Shown in pieces: positions 17,070 through 25,524 of a stretch of DNA of 64,000 bases (its first letter is position 1; each line of letters begins with the position of its first letter). The stretch spans positions 1-64,000 of the forward strand of contig NZ_JASJEU010000008.1 in the NCBI RefSeq assembly GCF_030077735.1, written 5' to 3'. Under the pieces are notes generated by a model. It worked only from the letters and a program-made list of their open reading frames with translations. It had not been told where the DNA came from and ran no database searches. This DNA comes from Gordonibacter faecis. GTDB taxonomy: Bacteria; Actinomycetota; Coriobacteriia; Coriobacteriales; Eggerthellaceae. Made by a program: the position numbers and the translations under genes.

Positions 17070-18530
17070 CTACCCGGCGCGCGTGAGCTCCAGCGCGCTG
17101 TCGCAGCAGCGGTTCAGGAATTCTCGGTCGTGGGTGACGAGGACTACGGTCGCCCCCTTAGCCGACAGGTCGCGAACCAGCTTCGCTACCTGCTTCATGT
17201 GGTCGAGGTCGAGCCCGCTCGTGGGCTCGTCCAAAAGGATCAGCTTTCTTTCAGAAAGGAGCGCACACGCCACGGCGAGGCGCTGCTTCTGCCCGCCGGA
17301 CAGGGCCATGGGGTGCACGTCCCGCGCACCGAGAAGGCCGAGCGAGGCAAGCGTCGCCTCTGCCCTCTCCTTGGCTTCCCCCTCCTCTCTGCCGCCCAGC
17401 GAGAGCATGCACTCGTTCCAGACGCTGTCGCTGAAGAGCTGGTTGTTGACGTCCTGCATCACGAGCGAGACGAGGCGCCTCCGAGCGCGGCGCGCGACCT
17501 GCTTCCCTCCGACGAGGACGCGGCCCGCGTCCTTGCGCTCGAGGCCGGCGATCCCCCGGAGCAGCGTGCTCTTCCCCGTGCCGTTCTCGCCCAGGACGCC
17601 CAGCACACCGCCGGCAGGAACCGTCACGCTCAGCGGAGCGAACACCGCCCCGTCCCCCCGAACCACGGTGTAGTCGTCCAGCGCGAGGCCAGCACCCGCC
17701 TGATTGCCCATCGTCGCGCGCGGCACGCGCACGTCGAGGGCATCGCCCGCGCCGACGGCGCGGAGCCCCATCCCCTCCCGCTCCTCCGAGGAGAGCCCGA
17801 GGAGTTCTTCCGGCGAGAACTCGCGGACTATGCGGCCTTTCTCGACGAGAATGGCGCGGTCGATGAGGTCCGAGGCGAAATAGAGCCGGTGCTCGGCGAT
17901 GATGACGGTCCTGCCCTCCGCGATGACGGAGCGCACCTCGTCATGCAGCCTCTGCACGGCGGTCGTGTCGAGGTTCGCGGTGGGCTCGTCGAGCACGTAC
18001 ACGTCGGGCCTCGCCACGTCGACGGAGGCGAAGACGAGGCTCTGGCGCTCTCCGCCGCTCATCTCGGTGACGTTGCGCCCCAGCAGCCTGCGGGCGTCCA
18101 GGGCTTCCACGGTGGTTCTTATCTGTGCCTCGATCTCCGATACGGGAATCCCGCGCGACTCGAGCCCGAAGGCGAGCTCGTCGTTGGACGTGAGGTTGAA
18201 GAACTGGCTCTTCGGGTTCTGGAACACGCTCCCGACGCGTTCGGCGAGCTCGTACATCTCGCAGCGGCCGGGATCGAGCCCGCAGACGGAGACCGAGCCG
18301 GTCATCTCGATGCCCGGCTCGAACGACGGGATCAGGCCGTTGATGCATTTCGTGATGGTCGTCTTGCCCGATCCCGAGCGCCCGACGAGCATCAGGCATT
18401 CGCCCCTTCGGACCTCGAGGTCGATTCCGTCCAGGATCTTCTTGCCCCCTGCCGCCTCGCAGGAGACGTTCTCGAGCCTCACGACGGGCTCGCCGAGCGG
18501 TCTTCGGGGCGCATGCGAAACCCTCTCCAT
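17070..18530 (-). CDS. ECF transporter energy module, two fused ATPases (EcfA-EcfA')
   Basis: This 486-residue protein consists of two complete ABC ATPases in tandem. The first has GRSGSGKTT, MSGGERQSL and LDEPTANLD; the second has GENGTGKST, LSGGQKQRLAVACALL and LDEPTSGLDLDH. A fused double ATPase beside EcfT and a membrane S-component is the standard makeup of an energy-coupling-factor importer. The start MERVSHAPRRP overlaps the EcfT stop as ATGA; longer in-frame starts read into EcfT in another frame. It powers uptake of whatever the S-component binds. Confidence 0.92.
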   Translation of the reverse strand: MERVSHAPRRPLGEPVVRLENVSCEAAGGKKILDGIDLEVRRGECLMLVGRSGSGKTTITKCINGLIPSFEPGIEMTGSVSVCGLDPGRCEMYELAERVGSVFQNPKSQFFNLTSNDELAFGLESRGIPVSEIEAQIRTTVEALDARRLLGRNVTEMSGGERQSLVFASVDVARPDVYVLDEPTANLDTTAVQRLHDEVRSVIAEGRTVIIAEHRLYFASDLIDRAILVEKGRIVREFSPEELLGLSSEEREGMGLRAVGAGDALDVRVPRATMGNQAGAGLALDDYTVVRGDGAVFAPLSVTVPAGGVLGVLGENGTGKSTLLRGIAGLERKDAGRVLVGGKQVARRARRRLVSLVMQDVNNQLFSDSVWNECMLSLGGREEGEAKERAEATLASLGLLGARDVHPMALSGGQKQRLAVACALLSERKLILLDEPTSGLDLDHMKQVAKLVRDLSAKGATVVLVTHDREFLNRCCDSALELTRAG

Positions 18531-19255
18531 CAGGCAGCACCTCCCCACAAGGCAACCGCGGCCACCGCCGCCGCTGCCGCCGAGAGGATCGCCCAGTCCG
18601 ACGCGCGCATGGAAAGCCTCTCCGTGTCCGTGGACGGGGCGGGGTTCTCGATCCCCCGGCACGTCGCGGCGCGGGAGAGCTCCTCGGCCGTGGAGGTCGC
18701 TGACATGACGAGGGGCACCGCGAAGCATTCGAGGCGACTTGCCGCCGGGATGTCGCGGAGAGCCATGGCGTCCCGGATGTGAGCCGCCTCCTCCTTAAGC
18801 GTTGGGAAGTAGCGCATCGTGACGGTCAGGGGGATGAGGACCGCCTGGGGCACGCGCAGCTTCGCAAGGGCCGAGGCGATGCGGTGGACGGTGTTGTCCC
18901 TCACGAGCAGGGTGCCCACCATGAGGCAGAGGTAGATCTTGCGCGCGAACGTGAGGCTGATGGTGAACATCGTCGCCGCCACCCCGCCGACGACGGGAAG
19001 CACGACGTTGAGCACCGCCCACAGCGCGGCATATAGGGCCGCGAAGCCGACCGCCATGCGAACATGGCCGCAGAGCGCCTGCAGGACGGAGACCGTGAGG
19101 ACGAGCAGGAGCTCGGATTCGATGGATTTGCCCATGAAGGCCGTTGCCGACACGGCGACGAGCACTCCCATGAGCGTGCGCGGGTCTGGATCTATGAGAC
19201 CCTTCCCCTTGCGAACGCCAAGGATGCGACGGGCATCAGTTTCGGACGTCCGCAT
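18530..19255 (-). CDS. ECF transporter transmembrane protein EcfT
   Basis: This 241-residue protein has about five hydrophobic helices and the two coupling motifs expected for EcfT, with short Arg-containing turns (AMALRDIPAAS and AATCRGIEN) that dock onto the two ATPases. The start MRTSETDARR overlaps the S-component TAA by one base. It is flanked by the S-component and the fused ATPase, forming a complete ECF transporter in the order S-T-A. The substrate is set by the S-component, not by this protein. Confidence 0.88.
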   Translation of the reverse strand: MRTSETDARRILGVRKGKGLIDPDPRTLMGVLVAVSATAFMGKSIESELLLVLTVSVLQALCGHVRMAVGFAALYAALWAVLNVVLPVVGGVAATMFTISLTFARKIYLCLMVGTLLVRDNTVHRIASALAKLRVPQAVLIPLTVTMRYFPTLKEEAAHIRDAMALRDIPAASRLECFAVPLVMSATSTAEELSRAATCRGIENPAPSTDTERLSMRASDWAILSAAAAAVAAVALWGGAA

Positions 19256-19863
19256 TACGCCAGGCCGGCTTTCACGAAGTGCTTCCTGAACATCCCGCGG
19301 GCGATGTAGGCGCCGATGAGCCCCGCGACGAAGGTCGCTGCGAACATGGCAACGAGCATGCCCGGGTTTGCCGCCGTCTCGAGCGTCGCGAGGTAATCGG
19401 CCCCCATGCCCTGCCCGGCGATCTGCGCGACGAACGAGTCGTGGAAGGCCCACAGGGGCAGCGGGCTTCCGCACATGCCGAAACCGAACACGGCGTAGGC
19501 GACGGCGTTGCCCGCGAAGCTCTCATAGCGCGTCGCGGCACGGATGATCTCGGCGACGACGCACGAAGCGAGCATGAGGCCGAGGATGAGGGGCGTGAAC
19601 ATCCCGGTGATGAAGTAGATGAGCGAGGGGACCATTCCGATGATGAGGACGGTCCCGAACTTCGGCACCTTCGCGCAGGCGAGCATGAACGGGATGCCGG
19701 CGAACAGGGCGTCGATGGCGGGCATGAACACCCAAAGGTAGGGATGCAGGCCGCTGAGCAGCATGAAGAGGAAGTTGATGACGAAGTAGAGCGCGGTGAA
19801 GATGCCGACGGTGATGAGGTCGCGGCCTTTGAGGCCGCGGGAGGCGGAAGGGGTTTCTGACAT
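19255..19863 (-). CDS. MptD/Trep_Strep-type ECF S-component
   Basis: This 202-residue membrane protein has about six helices (beginning LITVGIFTALYFVINFLFM). Its layout matches the MptD/Trep_Strep group of putative ECF substrate-binding subunits. That family often lies next to exporter-fold ABC pairs and AraC or DtxR regulators in Gram-positive bacteria, which suggests metal-chelate or siderophore-derived substrates, but no substrate is proven. A strong AAGGAG ribosome site precedes the ATG. The AT-rich box at 19883-19896 lies about 20 bases upstream and probably controls the S-T-A-AraC operon. Confidence 0.85.
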   Translation of the reverse strand: MSETPSASRGLKGRDLITVGIFTALYFVINFLFMLLSGLHPYLWVFMPAIDALFAGIPFMLACAKVPKFGTVLIIGMVPSLIYFITGMFTPLILGLMLASCVVAEIIRAATRYESFAGNAVAYAVFGFGMCGSPLPLWAFHDSFVAQIAGQGMGADYLATLETAANPGMLVAMFAATFVAGLIGAYIARGMFRKHFVKAGLA

Positions 19864-19882
19864 AGCTCGCTCCTTAGTTAGT

Positions 19883-19896
19883 TTAGGCTTACTATT
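19883..19896. promoter_or_regulatory. Shared box upstream of the ECF operon
   Basis: TTAGGCTTACTATT matches the box at 15965-15978 at 12 of 14 positions. It is preceded by TTAGTTAGT, giving an AT-rich patch that loosely recalls DtxR/SirR operators (TTAGGNTAG half-sites). Its position close to the start codon suggests repression. Confidence 0.5.
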
Positions 19897-20396
19897 TGAG
19901 AGTATGCAGCGCTTCCCGACTTCCTCCTAGCCCATTTGGCCAGGGATGTCCCGTTTAGTCAAAAAGATAGACGCGGCAAACAAACAATGATGCCGCTGGC
20001 GCTCGTGCGACGAGGTCGTCTCGCTCGTGGAGAACGCCGGGCTCATGGGCGCCGCGCCCGCGGGGGCCCTCTGACGCTCGGGGCGCTTGGCGGCCTTCCT
20101 GGGGCAAAGCAGCCGCCTTATCCACCCCCTCGCCTCCTGCCGGCAACCCAGAACACGAGGAGCACCGCCGCGCCGCCCGCTCAAGCGCCGCGGGGCTGTC
20201 GCGCCGGTCGGCTCCGCGTAAAGGGCCCGCAAAATCCCCCCACAGCCCCCGAGGGCGGGGCCGGTGGAGGGAGCGCCTCCGGCTTTTCGCAGGCTCCTTG
20301 ACGCGTCCCCTCCGCGGCGCGGGTCGGCAGCCAAGCCGGGTGAAGGAGCGCCTGCACCCGGCGGGCGCGAGGAGACCCGAGGAAAGGACGGCTGTC
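19897..20396. other. Non-coding interval between the ECF operon and a plus-strand gene
   Basis: About 500 bases separate the ECF operon start from the divergent gene at 20397. I see no credible gene. The frames that are open on either strand are made of Arg-, Pro- and Gly-rich text typical of GC-rich shadows. The interval holds one member of a 21-base direct repeat (20173-20193) that recurs after the next gene. Confidence 0.5.
20173..20193 (+). repeat. 21-base direct repeat, left copy
   Basis: CCGCCCGCTCAAGCGCCGCG plus a final G recurs at 21155-21175 with one change (A for G at the thirteenth base). The pair flanks the plus-strand gene at 20397-21056, suggesting that this gene was inserted as a unit. 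Confidence 0.6.
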
Positions 20397-21056
20397 ATGA
20401 GCCATTTCTCCGTTCTGGTGCTGACGAGGGAGGGGCAGGGCGTCGAGGAGCTCCTGCTCCCGTACATGGAGAACTGCTGCGGCGAGCCCCCGCGCGAGTT
20501 CATGGAGTTCTTCGAGGACGAGGAGTGCGGAGTCGACGACGAGACGGGAAGGCGGGGCTACTGGCAGAACCCAAACGCCAAATGGGACTGGTACGAGGTC
20601 GGGGGCAGGTTCCGCGGCAAGCTCAAGGCGGCGCGCGGCGCTCGGTCGATGCCCGAGCGGCTGGTCGGGCGCTATCCCGACGGGCGCTACGACTCCGCGC
20701 GCGTGGGCGACTGCGACTTCGGCCCCGACGAGGGGGCGCGGGCCGCGGCGACGGACTTCTGGGCGCGCGCGGTCGAGGGCGCGGGCGACGGGGCTCCCCC
20801 ATCCCTCCGCTCCCCCGAGTTCTACCTGCGCAGGTACGGCGACGTCGCCACGTTCGCCGAGGCCGAGTCCTCCTTCAGCACATGGGCTGTCGTGACGCCA
20901 GACGGGGAATGGCACGAGCAGGGCGCGATGGGCTGGTGGGGTTTGAGCTCGGAGACCGACAAGGAGGCGCTCGACTGGGTGCGCGGGTTCCGCGCGAGGT
21001 TCCTCGACACCGCGGATCCCGATTGGACGGCGACTATCGTCGACTGCCACATCTAG
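20397..21056 (+). CDS. Uncharacterised protein of phage/plasmid type
   Basis: This 219-residue protein begins MSHFSVLVLTREGQG and contains NPNAKWDWYEVGGRFRGKL. That combination (an MSHFSVLV start followed by a WDWY-GGR motif) is familiar from uncharacterised phage and plasmid proteins. I do not know a function. It has no membrane segments and is rich in Asp, Glu and Trp. The ATG is preceded by AGGAAAGG. It is the only plus-strand gene between 6.5 and 25 kb and is flanked by 21-base direct repeats, so it is likely a separate insertion. Three GC-rich hairpins follow its stop. Confidence 0.7.
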   Translation: MSHFSVLVLTREGQGVEELLLPYMENCCGEPPREFMEFFEDEECGVDDETGRRGYWQNPNAKWDWYEVGGRFRGKLKAARGARSMPERLVGRYPDGRYDSARVGDCDFGPDEGARAAATDFWARAVEGAGDGAPPSLRSPEFYLRRYGDVATFAEAESSFSTWAVVTPDGEWHEQGAMGWWGLSSETDKEALDWVRGFRARFLDTADPDWTATIVDCHI

Positions 21057-21060
21057 CGCG

Positions 21061-21134
21061 GCGCCCCGGGCGTCGGGGCGCCCTTCCGCGGGGGCTGCGC
21101 GCCCCCGCGCCTGCGGCAGGGGGCCGGCCCCCTG
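21061..21134 (+). terminator. Cluster of three GC-rich hairpins
   Basis: Directly after the stop of the 20397-21056 gene come three stem-loops: CGCCCCG with its complement, GGGGGC/GCCCCC, and the perfect 18-base palindrome CAGGGGGCCGGCCCCCTG at 21117-21134. There is no U-tract. They probably slow or end transcription between convergent genes. Confidence 0.5.
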
Positions 21135-21154
21135 CACCCCGCCGCATCGATCCC

Positions 21155-21175
21155 CCGCCCGCTCAAACGCCGCGG
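21155..21175 (+). repeat. 21-base direct repeat, right copy
   Basis: This matches 20173-20193 at 20 of 21 bases and closes the interval holding the uncharacterised plus-strand gene. Confidence 0.6.
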
Positions 21176-21207
21176 AGGCTGCTCCCTGCCCGCATGGTCG
21201 GAGCAGA

Positions 21208-21483
21208 TCAGCGGGGGCGCGTCGGCGCCGCGAAGTCGGCCAGCCCGACTCGCAGCTCCGCGCACAGCCTCACGAACTCGTCGGCGCGCATGGCGCGCTC
21301 CCCGTTGAGGACGCGCCAAAGCCTTTTGCGGTCGACGCCGACGCGGCGGGCGAGCTCCGCCACGCCGATGCCGCGCTCCCAGCGCGCCTGCTCCATCCTG
21401 GCGGCTATGAGGCCGAGATGGGACCGCGTCGTTAAGGGCGCGCCGCCCGCCCCGCCCGATGCCGGGCGGGGACGCGAGGTCAC
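21208..21483 (-). CDS. Module-capping small XRE HTH protein, copy 4
   Basis: This 91-residue cassette protein lacks the usual ATG before DLIAARM. The first in-frame start is a GTG whose last bases overlap the ABC-2 permease stop as GTGA, so it is coupled to the transporter operon and carries an extra 16-residue Pro/Gly-rich leader. The core is LIAARMEQARWERGIGVAEL and RRVGVDRKRLWRVLNGERAM, with a distinct tail ADFAAPTRPR. A GC-rich hairpin (CCCGCCCG/CGGGCGGG) lies inside the leader. The N-terminal half and the adjacent permease end are duplicated at 40.0-40.4 kb. Confidence 0.75.
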   Translation of the reverse strand: MTSRPRPASGGAGGAPLTTRSHLGLIAARMEQARWERGIGVAELARRVGVDRKRLWRVLNGERAMRADEFVRLCAELRVGLADFAAPTRPR

Positions 21484-22745
21484 GACACCTGATGGCGCCT
21501 GAACGACGCGGCGGCGACAGGGGTCGCGACGATCGCGAGAACGGCGTACACGACGAGGATCATCCCGATAAGATCGAACACGACAAGGCCGACCGGGTAC
21601 GACTCGAGCGCCGAGAAGAGCATGGTGAAGTTGGAGAAGTTGAGCGGGAAAAGCGCGAGCGCGCGCTCGAGGATCCCGACGCCCGCAGAGGGGATGAGCC
21701 CGGTGAAGAGGACGAGCACCACGTCGGTCACGAACACCGGGAGCGTCGAGCGGGCCCGCGAGGAGAGCGCGAGGGTGAGGCACGCGAACCCGAGGCACGC
21801 CGCGTACATGAGCCCTATCGACACGAGCGCCGCCTGGCCTGCCGTGAGCGGGTAGGGCGAGGAGAGCGCCATGCTCTGGATTGACAGCCCGAAGCCGTCG
21901 GCGCCGTAGAACGCGAGCGACACGCCCACGACGATCGCCGCGCAAATCGCGAAGTACGCGGTGGCGTACGCGAGCGCCGCCAGGACCTTCGCCGCCACCA
22001 GGCGCGTTCTCCCGTGCCTGGTGGAAAGCACCACGGCGTCGGCGCCCGACTGGTACTCGAACGAGAACACGGGCGCGAGGGTGACGCACACCGCGAGGAT
22101 CGCGAACACCAGAAACGCGAAGCAGTTGACGATGTTGTCCCAGCCGCCCGAGTAGCCGTACTCGATCGGCTCGGGCACGGACGCCTGCTTCGCGGTCCAG
22201 TACCCCCGCTCGGCCTCCGAGTACTCCCACATGCCGCCCTGGCCGTCGTCGAGCGCGTCCTGCGTGAGCCCCGCGACCGCGCCGTACCACTCCGCCGCCA
22301 TCTCGGGCGTCACGCGGGCGGCGGTCTGGGCGGGCTCCTCGCCTGCGACTTTCCACGGCTTCAGCAGCGTGCTCCAGTACGGGTTGTAGAGCTCGTAGAC
22401 CTCCTCGTCGGAGAAATTCTGGAACATGAGGTCGTAGACGGCCGCGCCCGTCATCCCGCCCACCGCGTCGCGGTCGATCCGCTCGAAGAGCGTCTCCTGG
22501 TAGGCAGCTATGTCCGAGGCGGCGCGCTCGGCCGTGATGGCCCCTTGGTGCTCCTCGGCCTCCGCGCGCATCTGCGCGATGGCCTCGACGCCCGAGACGA
22601 TCTCCCCTTGGGCGTTCGTCGTCTTGCACTGAACCACGTTGAGCGCCATGACGCCGACGATGAGCGCGACGACTCCGACGTTCACCGCGACCGCCAGGCG
22701 GCGGCCAAGCATCTTCTTGAGCTCGAACCAGAAAAGGCTACGCAT
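21480..22745 (-). CDS. ABC-2 type permease
   Basis: This 421-residue membrane protein has a first helix at residues 17-37, a long extracytoplasmic domain (about residues 40-180), and about five further helices. That is the layout of ABC-2 family permeases in antibiotic or lipid exporters. It overlaps the ATPase stop by 8 bases and is followed by the HTH cassette with a 4-base overlap. Its last 60 codons were copied into the chimera at about 40.2-40.37 kb. The transported compound is unknown. Confidence 0.87.
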   Translation of the reverse strand: MRSLFWFELKKMLGRRLAVAVNVGVVALIVGVMALNVVQCKTTNAQGEIVSGVEAIAQMRAEAEEHQGAITAERAASDIAAYQETLFERIDRDAVGGMTGAAVYDLMFQNFSDEEVYELYNPYWSTLLKPWKVAGEEPAQTAARVTPEMAAEWYGAVAGLTQDALDDGQGGMWEYSEAERGYWTAKQASVPEPIEYGYSGGWDNIVNCFAFLVFAILAVCVTLAPVFSFEYQSGADAVVLSTRHGRTRLVAAKVLAALAYATAYFAICAAIVVGVSLAFYGADGFGLSIQSMALSSPYPLTAGQAALVSIGLMYAACLGFACLTLALSSRARSTLPVFVTDVVLVLFTGLIPSAGVGILERALALFPLNFSNFTMLFSALESYPVGLVVFDLIGMILVVYAVLAIVATPVAAASFRRHQVS

Positions 22746-23664
22746 GGCGGCCCCCCTTCCCCGCGGCGCGGGCCGGCGCGCCCGCCGAAGGGGGCGCCGC
22801 CTCGTCGCGGAACACGTACAGGTACAGGTCCTCGAGCGTCGGGTCGGCGGGGGCGGACCCGGGGACCGCCGGCTCGTCGGACACGTAGCGGACGATCGAC
22901 CGCCCGCCCTCGCCGTAGCGCGCGTTCGCCACCGTGAGGCGCGCGGAAAGCGCCTCCGCCTCGCGCGAGGGGACCGCCGCCTCCCACACCTTGCCCCGCG
23001 CCGCCTCGAGCAGGTCTGCCGGCGCGCCCTCCATCACGAACGCGCCCGCCCGCATGACGAGGATGCGGTCGGCGATGCTCTCGACGTCCGAGACGATGTG
23101 CGTGGAGAGCAGCACCACCTTGTCCTGCGCGAACCCCGCGATGAGGTTGCGGAAGCGCACGCGCTCCTTCGGGTCGAGGCCCGCCGTGGGCTCGTCGAGG
23201 ACGAGCACCGCCGGGTCGTTGAGCACCGCCTGCGCGATGCCGAGGCGCTGCTTCATGCCGCCGGAGAACGTGCGGATGCGGCGGCGCTCCTCGCCGGCGA
23301 GTCCCACGGCGGAGAGCAGCTCGAGGGAGCGCTCGCGCGCGGCGCGCCGCCCGATTCCCTTGAGCGCGGCCATGTACTCCATGAAGTCGAGCGCCGTGAA
23401 CTCCGGGTAGTAGCCGAAGTCCTGGGGCAGGTACCCGAGCATCGCCCGGTAGTCGCCGCCCATCCGCTCGATGGGCCGGCCGTCGAAGCGCACCTCGCCC
23501 GAGGTCGGGCGCAGCACGCCGCACGCCATGCGCATGAGCGTTGTCTTCCCCGCCCCGTTCGCGCCGAGCAGGCCGTGCACGCCCGGGCCGAGCGCCGCGC
23601 TCACGCGGTCGACGGCGATCTTGGCGCCGTACTCCTTAGTAAGCCGGTCGAATGCCAGTTCCAC
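22738..23664 (-). CDS. ABC transporter ATPase (BcrA/DrrA-like)
   Basis: This 308-residue ATPase has Walker A (GANGAGKTT), Q-loop (YLPQDFGYY), signature (FSGGMKQRLGIAQAV) and Walker B (VLVLDEPTAGLD), followed by a 90-residue C-terminal extension typical of ABC-2 partners such as BcrA and DrrA. The GTG start was chosen because AAAGGAGC lies seven bases upstream; longer in-frame starts read through the preceding gene. It energises the permease encoded next. Confidence 0.9.
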   Translation of the reverse strand: MELAFDRLTKEYGAKIAVDRVSAALGPGVHGLLGANGAGKTTLMRMACGVLRPTSGEVRFDGRPIERMGGDYRAMLGYLPQDFGYYPEFTALDFMEYMAALKGIGRRAARERSLELLSAVGLAGEERRRIRTFSGGMKQRLGIAQAVLNDPAVLVLDEPTAGLDPKERVRFRNLIAGFAQDKVVLLSTHIVSDVESIADRILVMRAGAFVMEGAPADLLEAARGKVWEAAVPSREAEALSARLTVANARYGEGGRSIVRYVSDEPAVPGSAPADPTLEDLYLYVFRDEAAPPSAGAPARAAGKGGRHA

Positions 23665-23692
23665 GAAAAAGCTCCTTTCGGTCGAAGGCTGT

Positions 23693-24484
23693 TCAGAACG
23701 CCCGCGCGCGACGCGCGCTCTCGGACGCGACGCCGCCCTGGGCGCACAGGCGCAGCCAGCCGGCCGCCTCCCGTGCGAGCCAGAGCGCGCCGGCGGCCGA
23801 GACGGCCGCCCACGCCCAGACCGCGCCGGCGCAGTAGGCGCCGGGCGCGGCGATCCCCAGCAGGAGGCAGAGGGCGCCGACCCCCGCCGACCAGGCGACC
23901 GCCGCGACGGTCGCGTCGGCGGCCGCGACCCTCCGGGCGAGCATGAGCCCGCCGGCCGCCGAGGCGAGGTACGGCGCGAGGGCGTACGCCGCCGCCGCGC
24001 CCGCGGGGACGGCGGCGGAGCAGACGGCGCAGGCGAAGGCGAGGGCGAGGAGGGTGGCGCCGCCGAGGACCGCGAGGCGCGCGCACGCGACGGAGACGGC
24101 GTTGCGCGGGCACGACGCCTCGAGCTCCTGCATGAGGCACGACCTCGCGCGGACGACGCCCGCCAGGCATGCGGCCACGAGCACGGGGCCCGACGCCACC
24201 AGGGCGGCCTGCGCCTCGCGCGCCGGCGCGCCGGAGAGCGCGAGGGCGAGGGCGAGGGCCGCCACGGCGGCGGGCGCCGCCCAGAAGGCGCGCGGCGAGA
24301 ACCTGACGGCCGCCCGCGCGAGGTCGCCCGGCCCGAAGCCGCTTCCCGACGCCCGCGCCGCCTCCGCCGCCGCCAGGGCGGCCACCGCCCCGGCATGCCC
24401 CGCGCGCGCCCCCGCCGAGGGGCGCTCGCTGCGGAAACGCTCGCGCAGGGCGCTCTCCAGCCGCCTCTTCTCCGTGAACCTCAT
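23693..24484 (-). CDS. Polytopic membrane protein, possible anti-sigma factor
   Basis: This 263-residue protein starts MRFTEKRRLESALRERF, coupled to the sigma factor stop as ATGA. The first 75 residues are soluble and charged, and the rest forms about six Ala-rich hydrophobic helices. No enzyme motif is visible. A membrane protein translationally coupled to an ECF sigma factor is usually the anti-sigma factor, but the classic ZAS motif (HxxxCxxC) is absent. It could equally be an extra transporter component of the ABC-2 system that follows. Confidence 0.6.
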   Translation of the reverse strand: MRFTEKRRLESALRERFRSERPSAGARAGHAGAVAALAAAEAARASGSGFGPGDLARAAVRFSPRAFWAAPAAVAALALALALSGAPAREAQAALVASGPVLVAACLAGVVRARSCLMQELEASCPRNAVSVACARLAVLGGATLLALAFACAVCSAAVPAGAAAAYALAPYLASAAGGLMLARRVAAADATVAAVAWSAGVGALCLLLGIAAPGAYCAGAVWAWAAVSAAGALWLAREAAGWLRLCAQGGVASESARRARAF

Positions 24485-24978
24485 AGCGACCCTCCTTCGC
24501 CGGTGTCGGACAGCTCGGCCTTGAGCGCCTCGAGCGCGGCCGAGATCCTCCGCCCCGCCGCGAACCTGCTCACGCCGAGCACGCGGGCGACCTCGTTGAC
24601 GCGCAGGCCGTGGTCGTAGCGCAGCTCGAGCACCTCCCGCTGCTCCGGGGGGAGCGAGGCGAGCGCCTCGCGGACGCCGCCGCCCTGCGGCTCGCCCGCT
24701 GCGGCGTTCTCGTCGAGCTGCTCCCACACCCTCCCGCGCCTGCGGTAGGCGTCGGCGCACACGCCGCGCGCGACGGTGAGCAGGAAGGCGAGCGGCTTGC
24801 CCCGGTCGCGGTAGCCCGGCAGGCTCCTCACGAACCGCAGGAACGTCTCCTGCGTCGCGTCGAGGGCGTCGTCGTAGGTGGGCGCATGGCGCCTGCAGTA
24901 CGCCAGCACGTCGTCGTAATGCTCCTCGACGACGCGCCGCGCGCCCTCCTCGTCCAGACCCCTCCCGATGAAGCCCAA
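24481..24978 (-). CDS. ECF-type RNA polymerase sigma factor
   Basis: This 165-residue sigma factor has region 2 (YDDVLAYCRRHAPTYDDALD then ATQETFLRFVRSLPGY) and region 4 (LPPEQREVLELRYDHGLRVN then EVARVLGVSRFAAGRRI). It begins a tightly coupled operon sigma-membrane protein-ATPase-permease-HTH, so it probably drives the transporter in response to envelope stress or an antibiotic. The TTG start was chosen because AAGGAG lies six bases upstream; a longer frame to 25059 has no ribosome site. Confidence 0.85.
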   Translation of the reverse strand: MGFIGRGLDEEGARRVVEEHYDDVLAYCRRHAPTYDDALDATQETFLRFVRSLPGYRDRGKPLAFLLTVARGVCADAYRRRGRVWEQLDENAAAGEPQGGGVREALASLPPEQREVLELRYDHGLRVNEVARVLGVSRFAAGRRISAALEALKAELSDTGEGGSL

Positions 24979-25105
24979 GCCCTTCTCCTTCCGTCCTCGC
25001 CCTATATAACGCGCGGGGAGCGCGAGATGAGCGCGCTCTCCTGAAAAAAGTTTCGACAATCCTCGGCGCCGCGGGGCGCCGCCCCGTCCGATTCCGCGGC
25101 CTCCC

Positions 25106-25222
25106 CTAGATCAGGTCGTAGGGCATCTCCCGCTTGAAGAGGTAGAACGCGAGGCACGCGAGCGACCACGCCGTTGCGAGGCTCTCGCCGTAGCTCGAGA
25201 GGAACCGCCCTGGAAAGCCCAT
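25106..25222 (-). CDS. Possible 38-residue membrane peptide
   Basis: A short frame reads MGFPGRFLSSYGESLATAWS then LACLAFYLFKREMPYDLI. It has one hydrophobic segment and a GGAAGGGG ribosome-like site 5-12 bases upstream. It stands alone between the sigma operon and the divergent AlbA_2-domain gene. The base composition is compatible with coding, but there is no family evidence. Treat it as a candidate only. Confidence 0.3.
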   Translation of the reverse strand: MGFPGRFLSSYGESLATAWSLACLAFYLFKREMPYDLI

Positions 25223-25524
25223 CGCCGCCCCTTCCCTCCATCGGGCACCCTTTCCGGAATCGATTATCCCCTTCGATCCTTGCGGAGCCATTACTGCGGG
25301 GTGAAGGGAGGCTTTCGGTTCCGCCTTGCGGGAGGCGACGGGATGCGCGCCCTCCTCGACGCGGACGGCAAGCCCGTCGTCACGCGACCGAGCGTGGATA
25401 GCATCGTTGCGATGGGCCGGGCGCCCACTCGCGAGCAGGCGCGGGGCGCAGGGATTGCCAAACGCAGCCCTGCGGTAAAATGTCCCCACGTCCAGCATCG
25501 AAAGAAGCCGAGAGGAGGCACACT

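Noticed and set aside
19936..20301. A 121-codon plus-strand frame before the phage-type gene
   Set aside because: Rich in Arg, Pro and Gly, no ribosome site, no domain; typical of non-coding GC-rich DNA.
23471..24619. A 382-codon plus-strand frame opposite the ABC/sigma operon
   Set aside because: Arg/Gly/Glu-rich antisense text without a ribosome site; the minus-strand genes are well supported.
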